A stretch of 64,000 bases of DNA, taken from Fragum whitleyi (lineage: Eukaryota; Mollusca; Bivalvia; Cardiida; Cardiidae). Position 1 is the first letter of the stretch. Every line of letters starts with the position of its first letter. The stretch spans positions 54,052,399 to 54,116,398 of the forward strand of contig OX411552.1 in NCBI GenBank assembly GCA_948146395.1. The letters run 5' to 3'. A program made the translations under genes and the position numbers. Of this stretch, positions 49,418 to 61,112 are shown piece by piece. The notes under the pieces were generated by a model that saw only the letters and a list, made by a program, of their open reading frames with translations, did not search any database and had not been told where the DNA came from.

Positions 49418-50962
49418 AGCTCATCTGAGCACAAAGTGCTCAAGGTGAGTTATTGTGATCACTCACCGTCCGTCCATCGTCCGATTGTCCGTCCGTCTGT
49501 CAACAATTTCTTTAAACATCTTCTCCTCCTAAACCGCTGGGCCAATCTAGCTGAAACTTGGCAGGGTTGTTCCTTGGGTGAAGCTCTTCAAAAGTTGTTA
49601 AAAGAATTTAAATCTATAAATAACTCTGGTTGCCATGGCAACAGAAAGGCTGAAAATCACGAAAATGTAAGAAAAAATTCTTCTCCTAAACCACTAGGCA
49701 AATTATGCTGAGACTTGGCAGAGATGTTCCTTGGGTGAAGCTCTTCAAAAATTGTTAAAAAAAATTTAATTTCATCAAAAACTCTGGTTTCCATGGTAAC
49801 AGAAAGGTTGAAAAATGGCCGAAAATTGCCAAAAATCTTAGAAAAAATTCTTCTCCTCCTAAACAACAAGGCCAATCAAGCTGAAACTTGGCAGAGATAT
49901 TCTTTGGGTGAAGCTCTTCAAAAGTTGTTGAAAGATTTTAATTTCATTAAAAACTCTGGTTTCCATGGTAACAGAAAGGTTGAAAAATGGCAGAAAATGG
50001 CTGAAAACTCTTAGAAAAAAATCTTTTCCTCCTAAACCACTTGGCCAATCAAGCTGAAACTTGGCAGAGATGTTTCTTGGGTGAAGCCTTTCAAAAATTG
50101 TCGAATGAATCTAATTTCATCAAAAACTCTGGTTTCCATGGTAATGGAAAGGTTGATAAATGGCCGAAAATGGCTGAAAATCTTAGAAAAACTTCTTCTC
50201 CTCCTAAACCACAAGGCCAATCAAGCTGAAATGTGGCAGAGATGTTTCTCTGGTGAAGCTCTTCAAAAGTCGTTAAAAGAATTTTATTTCATCAAAAACT
50301 CTGGTTTCCATGGTAACGGAAAGGTTGAAAAATGGGTCAAAATGGCTGAAAATCTTTGAAAAAATCCTCTTCTCTTAAACCACTAGACCAATCAAGCTGA
50401 AACTTGGCAGGGATGTTTCTTCCATGAAGTTCTTCAATAGTTGTTGAAAAAATTTAATTTCATAAAAAACTTTTCATGGTAACAGAAAGGCTGAAAAATG
50501 GACGAATATTGCTGAAAATCTTAGAAAAACTTCTTCTATTCCTAAACCACTGGGCTAATTAAGCTGAAACATTGTAGGGATGTTCTTTTGGTGAAGCTCT
50601 ACCAAAATTGTAAAAACAATTGTTTTCAATTAAAATCTCTGGTTCACATGGTATTGGAAATGTCAAAATATTGCCAAAAATATCAGAGAAGGTTAATCTT
50701 CTCCTTAACTATTTGGCATAACTTAAACATTGCAGGGATATTCTTAAGGGGTAGGTCTACTTAACTTGAATTCAATTCCATCATTGATAACTTTGTTTGC
50801 AATTAAAAAGAAAATCAAATTGCAGTAGGAGGAAATTAAAGTCTGTTTCTTTTAATTCCACCCTAAATGTACATCAGACAATTTCTGGTATTTATAACAT
50901 TGTTGACAAGGTATGAGTTGACTTACTCAGGTGAGCGATATAGGACCATCATGGTCCTCTTG
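49418..50962 (+). mobile_element. Pearl/Helentron-like element, GTGAGC type, ~160-180-bp units
   Basis: Head AGCTCATCTGAGCACAAAGT folds on GTGCTCAAGGTGAGTT; leader GTCCGTCCATCGTCCG. About eight units contain CAATCAAGCTGAAACTTGGC and GGTGAAGCTCTTC with CATGGTAACAGAAAGG. Tail CTCAGGTGAGCGATA precedes the hairpin AGGACC-atcat-GGTCCT and CTTG. Short ORFs in it repeat with the units and are not genes. Confidence 0.87.
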
Positions 50963-52134
50963 TTTTTGTTTGTTTTACTAATGACCCTTTTTCAGGAAAA
51001 TGAAGAAAATCTTGCTATAAGCAAAATCTTCAATTCCACATTTTTAATTTAGCCTCTTTCAATTTGGACCAGTCTAAATTTTCAAAAATTAGGAAAATTG
51101 TTAAGTTATATTTAACAAGGGCTATCATCTTTACCCATTTAAGTTTTGGCAGACTATCTGTTCAGATAGTCTGCCAAAGCAAAAATGGGTAGAAATCCCT
51201 TACCTGGGGTTGACATTTACATCCATGAGTAGATAGTCAATTAGATGTCTAACTTATGAAATCAAGAAGTATAAGCTAAAAGTAAGGAGCCAAAATTTTC
51301 ATAATGAGTAGAACATTGTTGGAAAAAAAAGTGCTTGTTACTTTTTCTTTTACACATGTTTTTTCCCACAAAGAAAAAAGCTTTCTTTCAAAATACTTCT
51401 AAATGCAAGCAAATGTTACCTTCAACAACTTAAGTAGCTAAACGATTTACAGTTTTGTTAAGGGTTTAAAAGCGAAATGGTTCTTTCCTTAAATATGTTA
51501 GTTGGAATATTCTCATATTTATATATGAAGGAGTCCCCTAGACTCCTTACTTTGAATATAAAGAATCAGAAATGGAGATTGGTCCAATCACAAAAAGGTT
51601 ACAAAAGCATGGCTGAAAATTTCAAATATTAGAAAACTTGCATCAAAAAATGATTGAAACATAGAAGGAGAATGTTTAAGACTGTAATCCACAATTTCCA
51701 ATAATGTCTTCCTAGCCTTTCACTGTAGTGCATATCTCTGTGGCATGAGAAAAGTAATTATTTGATATTTCCTCATCCTGTAGAATGACTGTGAGTTTGT
51801 TTCAAAAGTGTTTATAATATTTCCTTGATCAAGGGTCATTTAATTCATAGGGCTGTCCTTTAATATTTCTATCACTTTGATTCCTTTGATACAACCATTG
51901 TGTTCATGTAAAATAATGTTATTGAATTGAACGTATTCCTATATTTTGTACAATATGTACCTGGTATTGTGTACTTGTGATAATTCTATGATACTATTTT
52001 GTTATTAAAAGGAACTACAAACTTGAAAAACTTTCTATTTATATGAAAACCCTTAAAAGAATCACACTCTTTATTCAATTTGATGCGACACACATCTCAT
52101 CTCATATAAAGGATAGGTTTTTTTCTCAGGAGTA

Positions 52135-52381
52135 CTGGGGTCTGTTTTACTAAACATATTACGATCATTTTTTGCGTAAGTCAAAAATTAAAGTTACTTT
52201 TATAGTAGTAACCAATCATGGAATTCTGCCATGCACCATCTCCTTGGAATCGTCTTCTAAAGACGATTCTAATGAGATATTGCAAGGTATAACCTAACAA
52301 AGAATGAAAACACCAGGTACGATTTGTGATTTTGACTTATGATCACTTTTTTGGTAAGAGGTTAAGTAGAACGGGCCCCAG
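52135..52381. mobile_element. MITE, CTGGGG(T)CTGTTTTACTAAAC termini, copy 1
   Basis: Left end CTGGGGTCTGTTTTACTAAA, right end AAGTAGAACGGGCCCCAG, inverted. TTGCGTAAGTCAAAA/TTTTGACTTATG extend the arms. A central hairpin GAATCGTCTT-cta-AAGACGATTC. A second copy lies at 61879-62131. Confidence 0.75.
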
Positions 52382-54493
52382 GTTTCCAAATTTTTACCAA
52401 CTTCAAAATCGAGGGTTCAGCTCAAAATTATACTAACTGTCTATAAAATGTATAGAAACGTATTGAAGTCATGCATTGAATTCTCGAATAATCGTCTGCA
52501 ACACGTTAGTCAATTTGAGACAATCTAAAACTTTGTCGTCTGGTGTTTGATGTTAAAGATAAAAGCGCCCCCTGATCGTGCCTGGCGCTTTACTGTTGAA
52601 TGTTGGAGGGTTCATACAAGCAAAACAATACTTACAGAAATCTATACCTTTCAAAAAAAGATCTTTGACATTAAATTCAGGTTTCATTTACGTCAAAAAT
52701 GCCAATGAATATTTAGGGTTCAGCACAAGATGTACTAAGTGTAAATACAATGTAAATACGTGTACATTTAGTACACTCTTGCGCTAAACCGTCGATATGT
52801 AGAGTAAATTAGAAAAAGTGACGTCAGGGCAAATGAACACCGAATTAAAACAGAATTACGGTTTCCAGACGAAATGCCGTAATGGTGAAGAGAATTGAGG
52901 ACGTTATGTTGCACCACGGACCCTGGTTGCACGTGCCCTTTAGTTGCGAGTTCTTTTATAAGTGGTTGTACTCTTTCTGACCAGATATTTCACGCTGTCA
53001 AGAGACTTATGTTGTCTTTGAAGCTCTGTAAAGAATGAAATAACCTTAAATACCGTTACCGTATTTGCCGTCCTTGACGAACGTTGTTTTTCCAGATCAG
53101 ACTGATCAGACTCTATACGTAAAAAGGGGAGTCACGTTTTAGTGCACCCAGAGGTTTGAGATAGCCTGTCCCGAAACTACGAAGTCGTTTGCAACGGCTT
53201 TTCTAGATGGTCCTGCCTAATGGCGACCAATAGCATTATGACGCCGTTCCTCCGTCCGTTTTACGTCATTTCATTACAAATCTGTGCCAAGACTTTTATC
53301 ACAAAGGCATTTAAGTAATGGCATTTCATTCACAACATAATGGAGAACTACCACAGGACAGTCCAATCATTCTGAAATTACACGTGCTTATTAAGAAGGG
53401 TAGAATTATGGTTGTTTAATATTGTCGACGTTACTTAAAATTGCTATCCTGTAATTCATTATAATACAAATGAATTCTTTATAAATGCATTGTCTACAAT
53501 AACTTTTAACAAAACAGTCAACAGTCGTCGCAGCCTTTGCATTATTTGAGAAATATCGTTTAAATCAGTGTGGAAGAACTTATTTTGAAAAGTATTTCGT
53601 CGCTGTATTACCAAGACTTGTAACTACAGCTTAGATCAAGCATTTTAAAATATCAATATCTAATAAAGTTATAAATTGATCTTTTTGAAATTTCACGATA
53701 TTATTACACAGGTCCAAATCTTGCGATTAATATGTTTTGTCGTATGCACAATGGCTACATTTACCTTAATGTCTATTCCGATTGCTGATTGAAAAATCAA
53801 ATTTATTAAAAATTGAATTTCAATCAGTACCCCAACCCTCTGAGAACTCAAAAGTGTCAAAACACAGGATAACCACAAGAAATGAGATTGAAAGTTGCTT
53901 CTTTGCGTTCCCAATACAATTGTCATTCATGACTACTGCGTCTCACTCGGTGTAGCGTGAGCAAAGAACCGTAACGGTAATACATTCTTTAACTGATTAA
54001 CTGATTATGCCAAATAATAATGGAAGAAGTTAATTTGACTTTTAATCGGAGAAGATTTGGCTAAAATACAATACACAGCCGATTTCATGACAATGCCATG
54101 ATTTACACTCTTTTAACGATCAATTTTTGCGTAATTCAAAAATAAAGGTTGTTTCTACTGTAGTAACTAAATATAAAATTCCGCCATGCATCATCTCGTT
54201 GGAATCGTCTTCCGAGCCGGGTCAGTTTGAAATCAATTTTAAAATCTTAGGGTAATTACCTCCAACAGACATTTCAGAAGAGATGTATGTTCTTCCACCA
54301 CTGGGCCAATAATAAGTGTTTTGCTTTGGTGAGATGAGCAGCTTATTGTTAGGACAATTTTATTAACTGGTTTGACAGATAATAGAAAGTCATGCCTATG
54401 CTCATCATACATCGCCATATAGCCGAAGTATATCATTGAGCGATTCCCCCTCGACCTAGCTATTTGACTTTCGCGAAGTAACTTAATCAAAAT

Positions 54494-54512
54494 TGGGGGG
54501 GGGGGGGGGGGG
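54494..54512. repeat. Poly-G run
   Basis: A run of about 18 G after CAAAATT. Low complexity. Confidence 0.9.
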
Positions 54513-55384
54513 AAGAGGGAAAACAATTCCCTAAGATGTAAGTTTGGACAATCATGACAAATCCTTGAATCCCGGAGCTGATGTGCGATTTTTGCAGCGA
54601 TTTGAAAATAAGATAACTGCAAACAGTTTGCACCAATTTGCCATCCTGAACGCTGGGAATTTCTAACATAATCCTACTGTTTGACGTGTCCGTACATTAA
54701 CGTACAAAACGTCATTTTTAAAGTGCAAACGTCAACTAGAAATTATCGTCTGCAGCTTCTTTGAGGTTAGACCCAGTCTCTTATTCTATCGTCTTGTAAA
54801 TGATTAACAGAGTTTTGAGACTGAGCAGTAAGTAAAATTGACCCTGCTGTCGAGATGAAACGTTCGTTAGACGTTTTCGTAGTATTTCTCCACTTTTCAC
54901 GGTGAGAAACATTTTGAAACGTTCGTAAGCGTTTTAGTATCTTGAATACAGACCATAGTCCAAGGGCCCGTTTTACCAAACTTCTTACGAAAAATTAACG
55001 TAAGTCAAAATCACAAATCGTACCTGGTGTTTTTATTCATTGTTATTTTCTGTCTTACAATCTTATTGTAATCGGACTTTCGAACTACTATGTCATTTAC
55101 CGTCTTCGTAGACTAAGCTTTGAAGCCCGACTGGAAATTCTTCGTCTGCAACCCTTTTAATTTCGCCCAGACTGAAACTTCGAAAAGTCGAGTAAGGGTT
55201 CATTAAGAGTTTTGGGGCATTGAAAGATCCCCTATAATTAAAATGACATTTTTAACAATGTCATTTACTTATGTTAAGAAACAGTACATAGGTTTTTTTT
55301 AAATTGTAACTAGATCTACAACCACGGATATACTGAATCCCTGCTGCAACTCAACGTTATTTTCAAGGGAAAAATCCGCGGAAA

Positions 55385-55392
55385 TGACGTCA
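55385..55392. promoter_or_regulatory. CRE palindrome upstream of the second gene
   Basis: TGACGTCA, the full cAMP-response element palindrome, lies about 96 bp upstream of the ATG at 55488. TAACGTCACG follows 4 bp later, with CATAGCAACGTC (RFX half-site-like) and a CG-containing context. Position and composition suggest a promoter. No TATA box is obvious. Confidence 0.55.
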
Positions 55393-55487
55393 TTAACGTC
55401 ACGTTATTTCATAGCAACGTCAGAAACGCCATTTTGTTTCAAAACTAACAACTACGTAATTTGAACGCTCTCGGAAAATATTTAATT

Positions 55488-55534
55488 ATGGCCAAACAAT
55501 CCAACAAAACCGATGCAGAAATGTCTTACAAAAG
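55488..55534 (+). CDS. Second gene, exon 1
   Basis: The ATG sits in AATTATGG (A at -3 of a sort, G at +4). It reads MAKQSNKTDAEMSYK and leaves AG before a GTAAAT donor. CRE-like and CG-containing sequence lies just upstream. Confidence 0.7.
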
Positions 55535-58500
55535 GTAAATAGTACATTTTATCAATTAATGTTTTTATTTGACTGTACACTTATTTCAAATGATTTCATA
55601 GCCACTTTTCACTCCATAATAATCCCCGCCTTACCCCTCCCACATAGTTACCATACTGTAGCTAAATAAAATTAGAAATAATTTCATGTGCGTGCATTCA
55701 TTTATTTATCAATCGATTTATTTATCTATTTACTTATTTATTTATTCAATTCCAAAGTTACCTTATTTATCGTGAAAGTGAACGCTTTTTCACTGAGATA
55801 TCTCTCCCCTCATTTCTCTCAATAGAATCAAATTTCTTCTTTACCATGACAAATCTTTCTATTATTTCTGTTTCTTCTTTTCTTTCTAGTCTTTCTGTCT
55901 CTCTACCTATCAACGAGTCTACAGAAATCTCTTCTGTAAATAACTGCGTAGTTTCGTCTACTATCACTGACACTGCAACGTCACTAGTACACAGTGAAGC
56001 TTCGACTACGCTTGCTGACTCTGTAACATCTACTATCAAATCTACTCCACTACCTTCTATTTTCGTCTCTGTGTCTCCTGTCTCGGTTCAGAAATCTCCA
56101 GAATTTGCCGTCCGTGGACCTTCTGGTCTAGAGACTGGATCTTCATTTGACATTCTACAAACAGCCCTCCTACTGTCTGGCATGGGTCAGGAATTCTTGT
56201 CAGGTAATGTCGACTTTCTTTCTCTTAAGCTCAACCGAGTACAGCGTGGGATATCTCGTAGGATCACCACGGATCCGTGGTCAACAGTTTCTTTAAAAAA
56301 AACTCCTTCTTAACCGATCGGTCAATTTTGGATAAAATTCCGAAAAAAATGTTCCTTAAGTGTCTTTTTCAAAACTTCCTTATGTGGCATTTATTTTAAA
56401 CTTCGCGAGCTTTTGATCTGTAGAAAGGTGAGGCGTTGCTTATCAGACCAAAAAATATTGAAATAGTTTTTGAATATATTACTTCTTAAACCACTCAGCA
56501 AATTTTGTCACAGTAATCTTGGTGGACAAGTACTCAAATAAATAAAAACATAAAAAACTTGTTTATTAAAATCAAGAAAGCCGAAAGGCCAATGGGCTAT
56601 TGTTTTGGCGAACCATCCGTCGTGCGGGTGTCTGTTCGTAAACTTTTACTTTAAAGTCTTCTCTAAAACTAATGGGTGACCATTTCCAATAAAAAATTCA
56701 CTGAGATGACGCCCTTCTATCATATACTTCCGACTTCTTTTAAAATTGTAAAAACTGACTTTACTCGAAAACCAACGACCGGTCATTGATATTAACCAAA
56801 TTTGACTGGAATGGTCGTTTAGTGACTTTCCATCAGACTCCAAAAAATGTTGTGATCGGATAAAAAATTATGTCTTTTATGGGGAAAGGTAATTTCTCTA
56901 TAGGTTATAACTTTGTAAAGCGGGATGTAATTTGCAAACATTTTGCACCGTTTTGTTATCCTGATCGCAGAGCTTTTTTGTGTAGCAAGCCAGTCGTGCG
57001 TTCAGGATTACCAAACGGTGCAAACAGTTTGCCAATTATAACACGCTTTGCTCGCAAGTGCACGAGTATAGTTGGCAAAGTGTTTGCACCGTTTATTTAT
57101 ATATAAATAAAGTAACTATGGGCTAAATTACTAGAAATGTGTATAACAAATATCTTTTATTGATAAAATTTCAAGTTCCTTTGGTTAATTGTTGCGAGCG
57201 ATTAGCTGATTATGATGTGTGCTGTTCGAATAACGTGAGGTCCAATAACTCGAGCTCCACGTGCATTTTGATCTTTTAATGCTTTTTCACGTATTGCATA
57301 CGGCAATTTCAATGAAACACTGGCAATGTTCACGAAAACATTGCTTAAGATATCATATTAAGGACAATATAGGTAGATTTTGTGCGGTGAGCCATGAAAT
57401 CAACATTTCACTGTTAGATTCTCGTGCCATTCAATCGAAATAAGTTAAAAATTTACATTTTAAGCCAGCGCTACTGCTTGTCTTAAAACGTTAGATTCAC
57501 TCAAAGATGTACTTTCATAATTTCAGTGAAGGGATCATGTTTAATTCCTATCATAATGCTTTTCAATTCTACCCGATTTACCTATGGTAATGGACTCGGC
57601 GACTACGTCAGAGCTCAGTTTTGAAAATACTCCTATAGCTATATTTTATAATCACTTTCACTGTTTCTTTTTTTAGTGTTGCTTTTGTTACACAATCTCA
57701 ATTTCAAGTGAGTTATCAAAGGTCAATTTTGTCTATACAATGTATAGACAAAATTGACCTTTGGTCACTCACTCAAACTTGTGGATCTATAGTTCACTTT
57801 GTACCTGACCCGAAATCAACAAAAAATCTTTGGGGTTACCAACGTCATAGTTGAAAGTCACGGCGCGTCAAAGTGAAATTAACAAAATTTTGTTGGTAGT
57901 AGAAAACTGCATTATATTAGACAAAAAACTTCAAATACAGTGTAACAAAATACTATTTTTTCCTGGATAGGCCTATAAATTCAAATTCATTTATTGCTTT
58001 ATAAAATCCAGTTGTAGGATTGTCACCAAGAACATACATACAACAAACATACAAGACAGAATATCGAGGGGTCAGCATAACACTATTGTAAGCGTCTATA
58101 AATATATAGGCACTTACAATAGTGTTGCGCTGACCCTTAGATATAGCATATATGACAATTCATTCCCGGCTGGAATATAATGTCATCTTAAGCCTTCAAC
58201 CCGGGAACCGTATCTCTCATACATTTGTATAATATTTGGCTAATTTCGCTTAAGACTCTGTGCATATTCCGTATATCTTCGGAAGATCTCCGAGTTCTTA
58301 TTACATAAACCGTTAGTATCATATTTATGCATGGGCAATTTTACCAGCGAGTGAAGCCAAGAAAGAATAGCTCAGTCGATTAAAGTGTATCGCTCTCAAT
58401 CTGGATCTATGAGTTCAAGTCTCCGAGACTTTTCTTCGTACCTATTACAAGTTAATCCTAGGGGAATATCTTTTATGTTGAACTATCAAACAACACTTTC

Positions 58501-60181
58501 TTCTGATTCGTATCACGAAATCTAAGATACAAAGAATAATTTAGTGAAATATACACTGCACTTATCTGTCTTAAACCACTTTGAAATGTTGTTTCCTAAT
58601 TTTCAAAAAAAAAAAAAAAAAAAAAAGCAAATTTTTCCGATTAAACCTAGTTTCGAACCTGTTCCCCAAAGGAAAAAAAATACCGTTGCCAAGTAACCAT
58701 AAAGACACCCTGCATCAGCAGAGCCACATTTGCTATTGTTATTTCATATATCAAAAGTAAACCCAATATATGGTAAAATATGTCTATGTCTTCTTTATTA
58801 CTTGTAAGAAAGTGGATAAACTCCGCGTAAAATAACATGTGATTGTAAGACAGTAAAAAAGAAAACTCGAGGCATAAAATTATACCTTCTCTTACTCGAT
58901 TTGAACTTGGGTTCTCTTATATCAGAGGCGGATGTCTTAACCTCTACACCACAGGTCTGAGTAGGATACATACCCCCAGTAAACCCTAAAATCTTAATGC
59001 GTATTGGCGAAATTCGTCAATCATCGGTGAATTTCCGATTTCACTTACGGAAAATAAACAGAGTCTCGGGCGAAATTAAACAAATATTGCATGGTATAAC
59101 CAAATTTAATTTTTCTTTGATCTTTTTTACAGATGTCGCCCAGCCCGACGAAGACACAATAAAAGAGGTCCCGGCTAACAACTTGTCTCTACTACATGAG
59201 GATCTGAATCTCTCCGACAGCGACGAAGAGACAGGAGATTACGAGCTAGATTTAAACTCCGATATTTCTGATGATCTCATCAATGTCACGAGTCAAGGAA
59301 TAGAGAGGCACGATAGCTTGTCTGATTGCGATGACGACGATTCAGATAGCGATGACAGTATCTCTGATAGCGAGAGTTTCTCCTCTGATAATGAGGATTC
59401 CGACTCTTCAGATTGCTCTTCAGATGAAGAATATGACTCAGATGCCTCTACAGATGACGGAAACTCGTCTGATGACGAGGCTGAAAGTTCTTCAGATAGT
59501 GATAATGAACCACGTGTAAAGAGAAGACCTCTACCTAGAGCATCTGATATCTTAGTCACATCCAATACAAGCTTCACCCATAACTTTATTTCTTTAACAT
59601 TACGTGAAGAAACATTTGGGGGAGCTAAGAGAAAACGGGACGATAACAGTCCCAGGTTTAACCCAAAGAGAATAAAACTAGAAGATGAAATGGGAACTGC
59701 ATATCTAGTAGGACTTGAATATGGGTTGAGAGAAAATCTTGACGAACCTGAGCCAAGCACGTCAACAGGAATTACAAACAAACGTAAACGTCGTGCATCA
59801 AGTCACAAAGATCCATATAAGTACCCTCCTTCAGTACCAAAGAGACAAAGGCTAGTATCAAATGATGATAGATTATTCCCAAACCCATGTCCTAGGACCT
59901 GTCCCTGTATCACCGGGTGTCGGGTGTCCAGTCTACGTCTCAGACGAATAAGACGGAGGTATACGGTAATACAGCCTCTGTATAAGAAGTTATTAACGAA
60001 TAGACTGCTTGGACCTGGAAACATTTCTCTACAAAGATGTTGTGAGAAATTGTGTTGTTTTAGATGGTTTGGAAAAGCATTGCCACAATATGCATTGCTG
60101 GATGACTACCCGCAGTCTGATATGGGTAAACAATACTTCAGGATGGGACCACGGATTGATGGCAAAGGACATAATGTATGA
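55488..60181 (+). CDS. Unrecognised 469-aa acidic/basic Cys-containing protein (three exons)
   Basis: Exons 55488-55534, 55890-56203 and 59133-60181 join with matching phases (AG+T, then G+AT) and no stops. Residues 16-120 are Ser/Thr-rich; about 180-247 are a strongly acidic Asp/Ser/Glu tract; then basic clusters (VKRRPL, AKRKRD, NPKRIKL, NKRKRR, PKRQRL) suggest nuclear import. The C-terminal ~100 residues look folded: a CPRTCPCITGC cluster (373-383), an RLRRIRRR segment and RCCEKLCCFRWF (422-433). I recognise no family. Acidic plus basic plus Cys-rich layout suggests a nuclear protein, which is inference only. A weak donor (aat, gtatga) overlaps the stop codon, so a further exon cannot be excluded. 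Confidence 0.75.
55535..55889 (+). other. Intron 1 of the second gene
   Basis: GTAAAT to ttttctttctag. It contains an ATTTATTTAT-rich stretch around 55700-55750; otherwise nothing. Confidence 0.65.
55890..56203 (+). CDS. Second gene, exon 2 (Ser/Thr-rich)
   Basis: It reads S-LSVSLPINESTEISSVNN onward, mostly Ser/Thr/Val, then SPEFAVRGPSGLETGSSFDI and LLLSGMGQEFLS. It leaves G before GTAATG. The last 40 residues look more ordered than the rest. Confidence 0.75.
57718..57762. repeat. Perfect 22-bp inverted repeat with 1-nt spacer
   Basis: AAAGGTCAATTTTGTCTATA-CA, one A, then the exact complement back to GACCTTT. No mismatches. Confidence 0.95.
58067..58140. repeat. Palindrome, GGGTCAGC..AACACTATTGTAAG type
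   Basis: GGGTCAGCATAACACTATTG and CAATAGTGTTGCGCTGACCC are inverted around TATAAATATATAGG. A relative lies at 7371-7425. Confidence 0.8.
58365..58433 (+). repeat. tRNA-like sequence (SINE head or tRNA pseudogene)
   Basis: ATAGCTCAGTCGATTAAAGT (A-box-like) and GAGTTCAAGTCTC (B-box-like) at tRNA spacing. Stems do not pair fully, so a working tRNA is unlikely. Confidence 0.5.
58885..58965 (-). repeat. tRNA-like sequence on the minus strand
   Basis: On the minus strand: TGTGGTGTAGAGGTTAAGAC (A box, D-arm), CCGCCTCTGATATAAGAG and AAGTTCAAATCGAG (B box). Acceptor arms do not pair well; probably a tRNA-derived SINE head or pseudogene. Confidence 0.55.
59133..60181 (+). CDS. Second gene, exon 3 (acidic tract, NLS-like clusters, Cys clusters)
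   Basis: It opens D-VAQPDEDTIKEV, carries the Asp/Ser-rich tract (SDCDDDDSDSDDSISD and more), then basic clusters and the Cys-containing C-terminus ending RIDGKGHNV and TGA at 60179-60181. Antisense and other-frame ORFs across this exon follow from the repetitive GAT/TCA/TCT codons. Confidence 0.8.
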
Positions 60182-60556
60182 TTTATGCAATGCCGGGATT
60201 TTTTAAAACTATTTTATATGACTTACTCAACAGTCCCCACATATTTCTAAATATTTCATTTGCACAAATGCTTTCACTAGAATTTGCTGTGTCGAGACAG
60301 CAAGCTTAAGGTGTTATGCTCTTCTGCCAATTGGAATCACTTTAATGACGCCATTATATGCAGATCTATTTTATAAAAAAAATGAATAGCCATAGTTGGA
60401 ATCTAAAGTCACTAATGATTTTGATTTCATGCTATGGAATCGCAATTGAAGGATTTGTTTCATTTGATCAAGCGTATATGTGGGCGCTGCATAAAGAAAT
60501 GCGATCCTTTAGAGGTTTGATTAAGTTTGGCACTTAGATAAGGCTGTAAATCCGAA

Positions 60557-60954
60557 GCGGTTGTGGATCCAGAGGTGTTTTGGGAGGGGGGGGGGGGGTG
60601 GTGGTCAAACGATCCAGTTTAAAGCCCAATTTTTAATTTTCATATAAAATTTTAATTTACCCTTTTTAGGCTGTTTTAGAAATATTCCAATTGGAACAAA
60701 GCTTTGGCACACAGCATAGATCAAGATAAGCCTGCACATATATACAGTCTGATCTTAGGATACCATGTTTGCCTTCAGCTTACTTTTTTAAAACAAAAAA
60801 AAATGCTTGAAGCAGAATCGATGACATGTCCAAAGAAAAGGAAAATTGCTTTAAACAGATAAAAGTTAATATTATGTACTAATTTGAAAACGAACCTCTC
60901 CCCTTTTTTGTAAGTTCAAACCCCCTTTACTGAAATGCTAGATCCACCGCTGCA
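60557..60954. mobile_element. hAT-like MITE related to 6046-6425
   Basis: Left GGTTGTGGATCCAGAGGTG and right CTAGATCCACCGCTG, with GTTCAAACCCCC inverted to GGGGGG near the left. Diverged ends. Confidence 0.55.
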
Positions 60955-61112
60955 CGGGACTCTGTTCAACGGAAACCAAGTTCTAATCGGTCACTTGAAG
61001 AAAGCATGAAACGTATCTTTCGGTGTGCATTCAAGTCTTATTATAGTTTCCATTAAATTTAAAAAGCCTGTTCACACATAGTAGACAGGAAAATCAAATT
61101 GACTTCACAATT

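Larger units (their letters stand above)
49003..55487. other. Long-isoform 3' UTR and intergenic region
   Basis: After the stop: a reversed hairpin MITE (about 49035-49165), a GCCCCTCTTTGG-headed degenerate repeat (about 49174-49410), the GTGAGC-type element (49418-50962), another AATTGC-type hairpin remnant (about 50990-51050), a MITE (52135-52381) and related fragments (about 54115-54220, 54955-55080). No exon was recognised in 52400-55480, where CG dinucleotides become clearly more frequent. No clear AATAAA follows the long-isoform stop closely. Confidence 0.5.
56204..59132 (+). other. Intron 2 of the second gene
   Basis: GT-AG intron (GTAATG to tcttttttacag). It contains fragments of hairpin-headed elements (about 56275-56350; degenerate CCACTGG type about 56575-56900), a GCAAAC repeat (56930-57100), a perfect 22-bp-arm palindrome (57718-57762), an AACACTATTGTAAG palindrome (58067-58140) and tRNA-like sequences (58365-58433 on +, 58885-58965 on -). 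The rest shows nothing. Confidence 0.65.

Noticed and set aside
49436..50359. Series of open frames of 60-92 codons
   Set aside because: They recur with the tandem units of the GTGAGC-type element and encode no conserved protein.
58365..58433. Functional tRNA gene
   Set aside because: A and B box resemblance only; acceptor, anticodon and T stems do not pair well.
59293..59781. 162-codon open frame on the minus strand opposite exon 3 of the second gene
   Set aside because: It is antisense to the repetitive GAT/TCA/TCT codons of the acidic tract, which leave the opposite strand open. The + strand has phase-matched splice sites and composition of a real exon.
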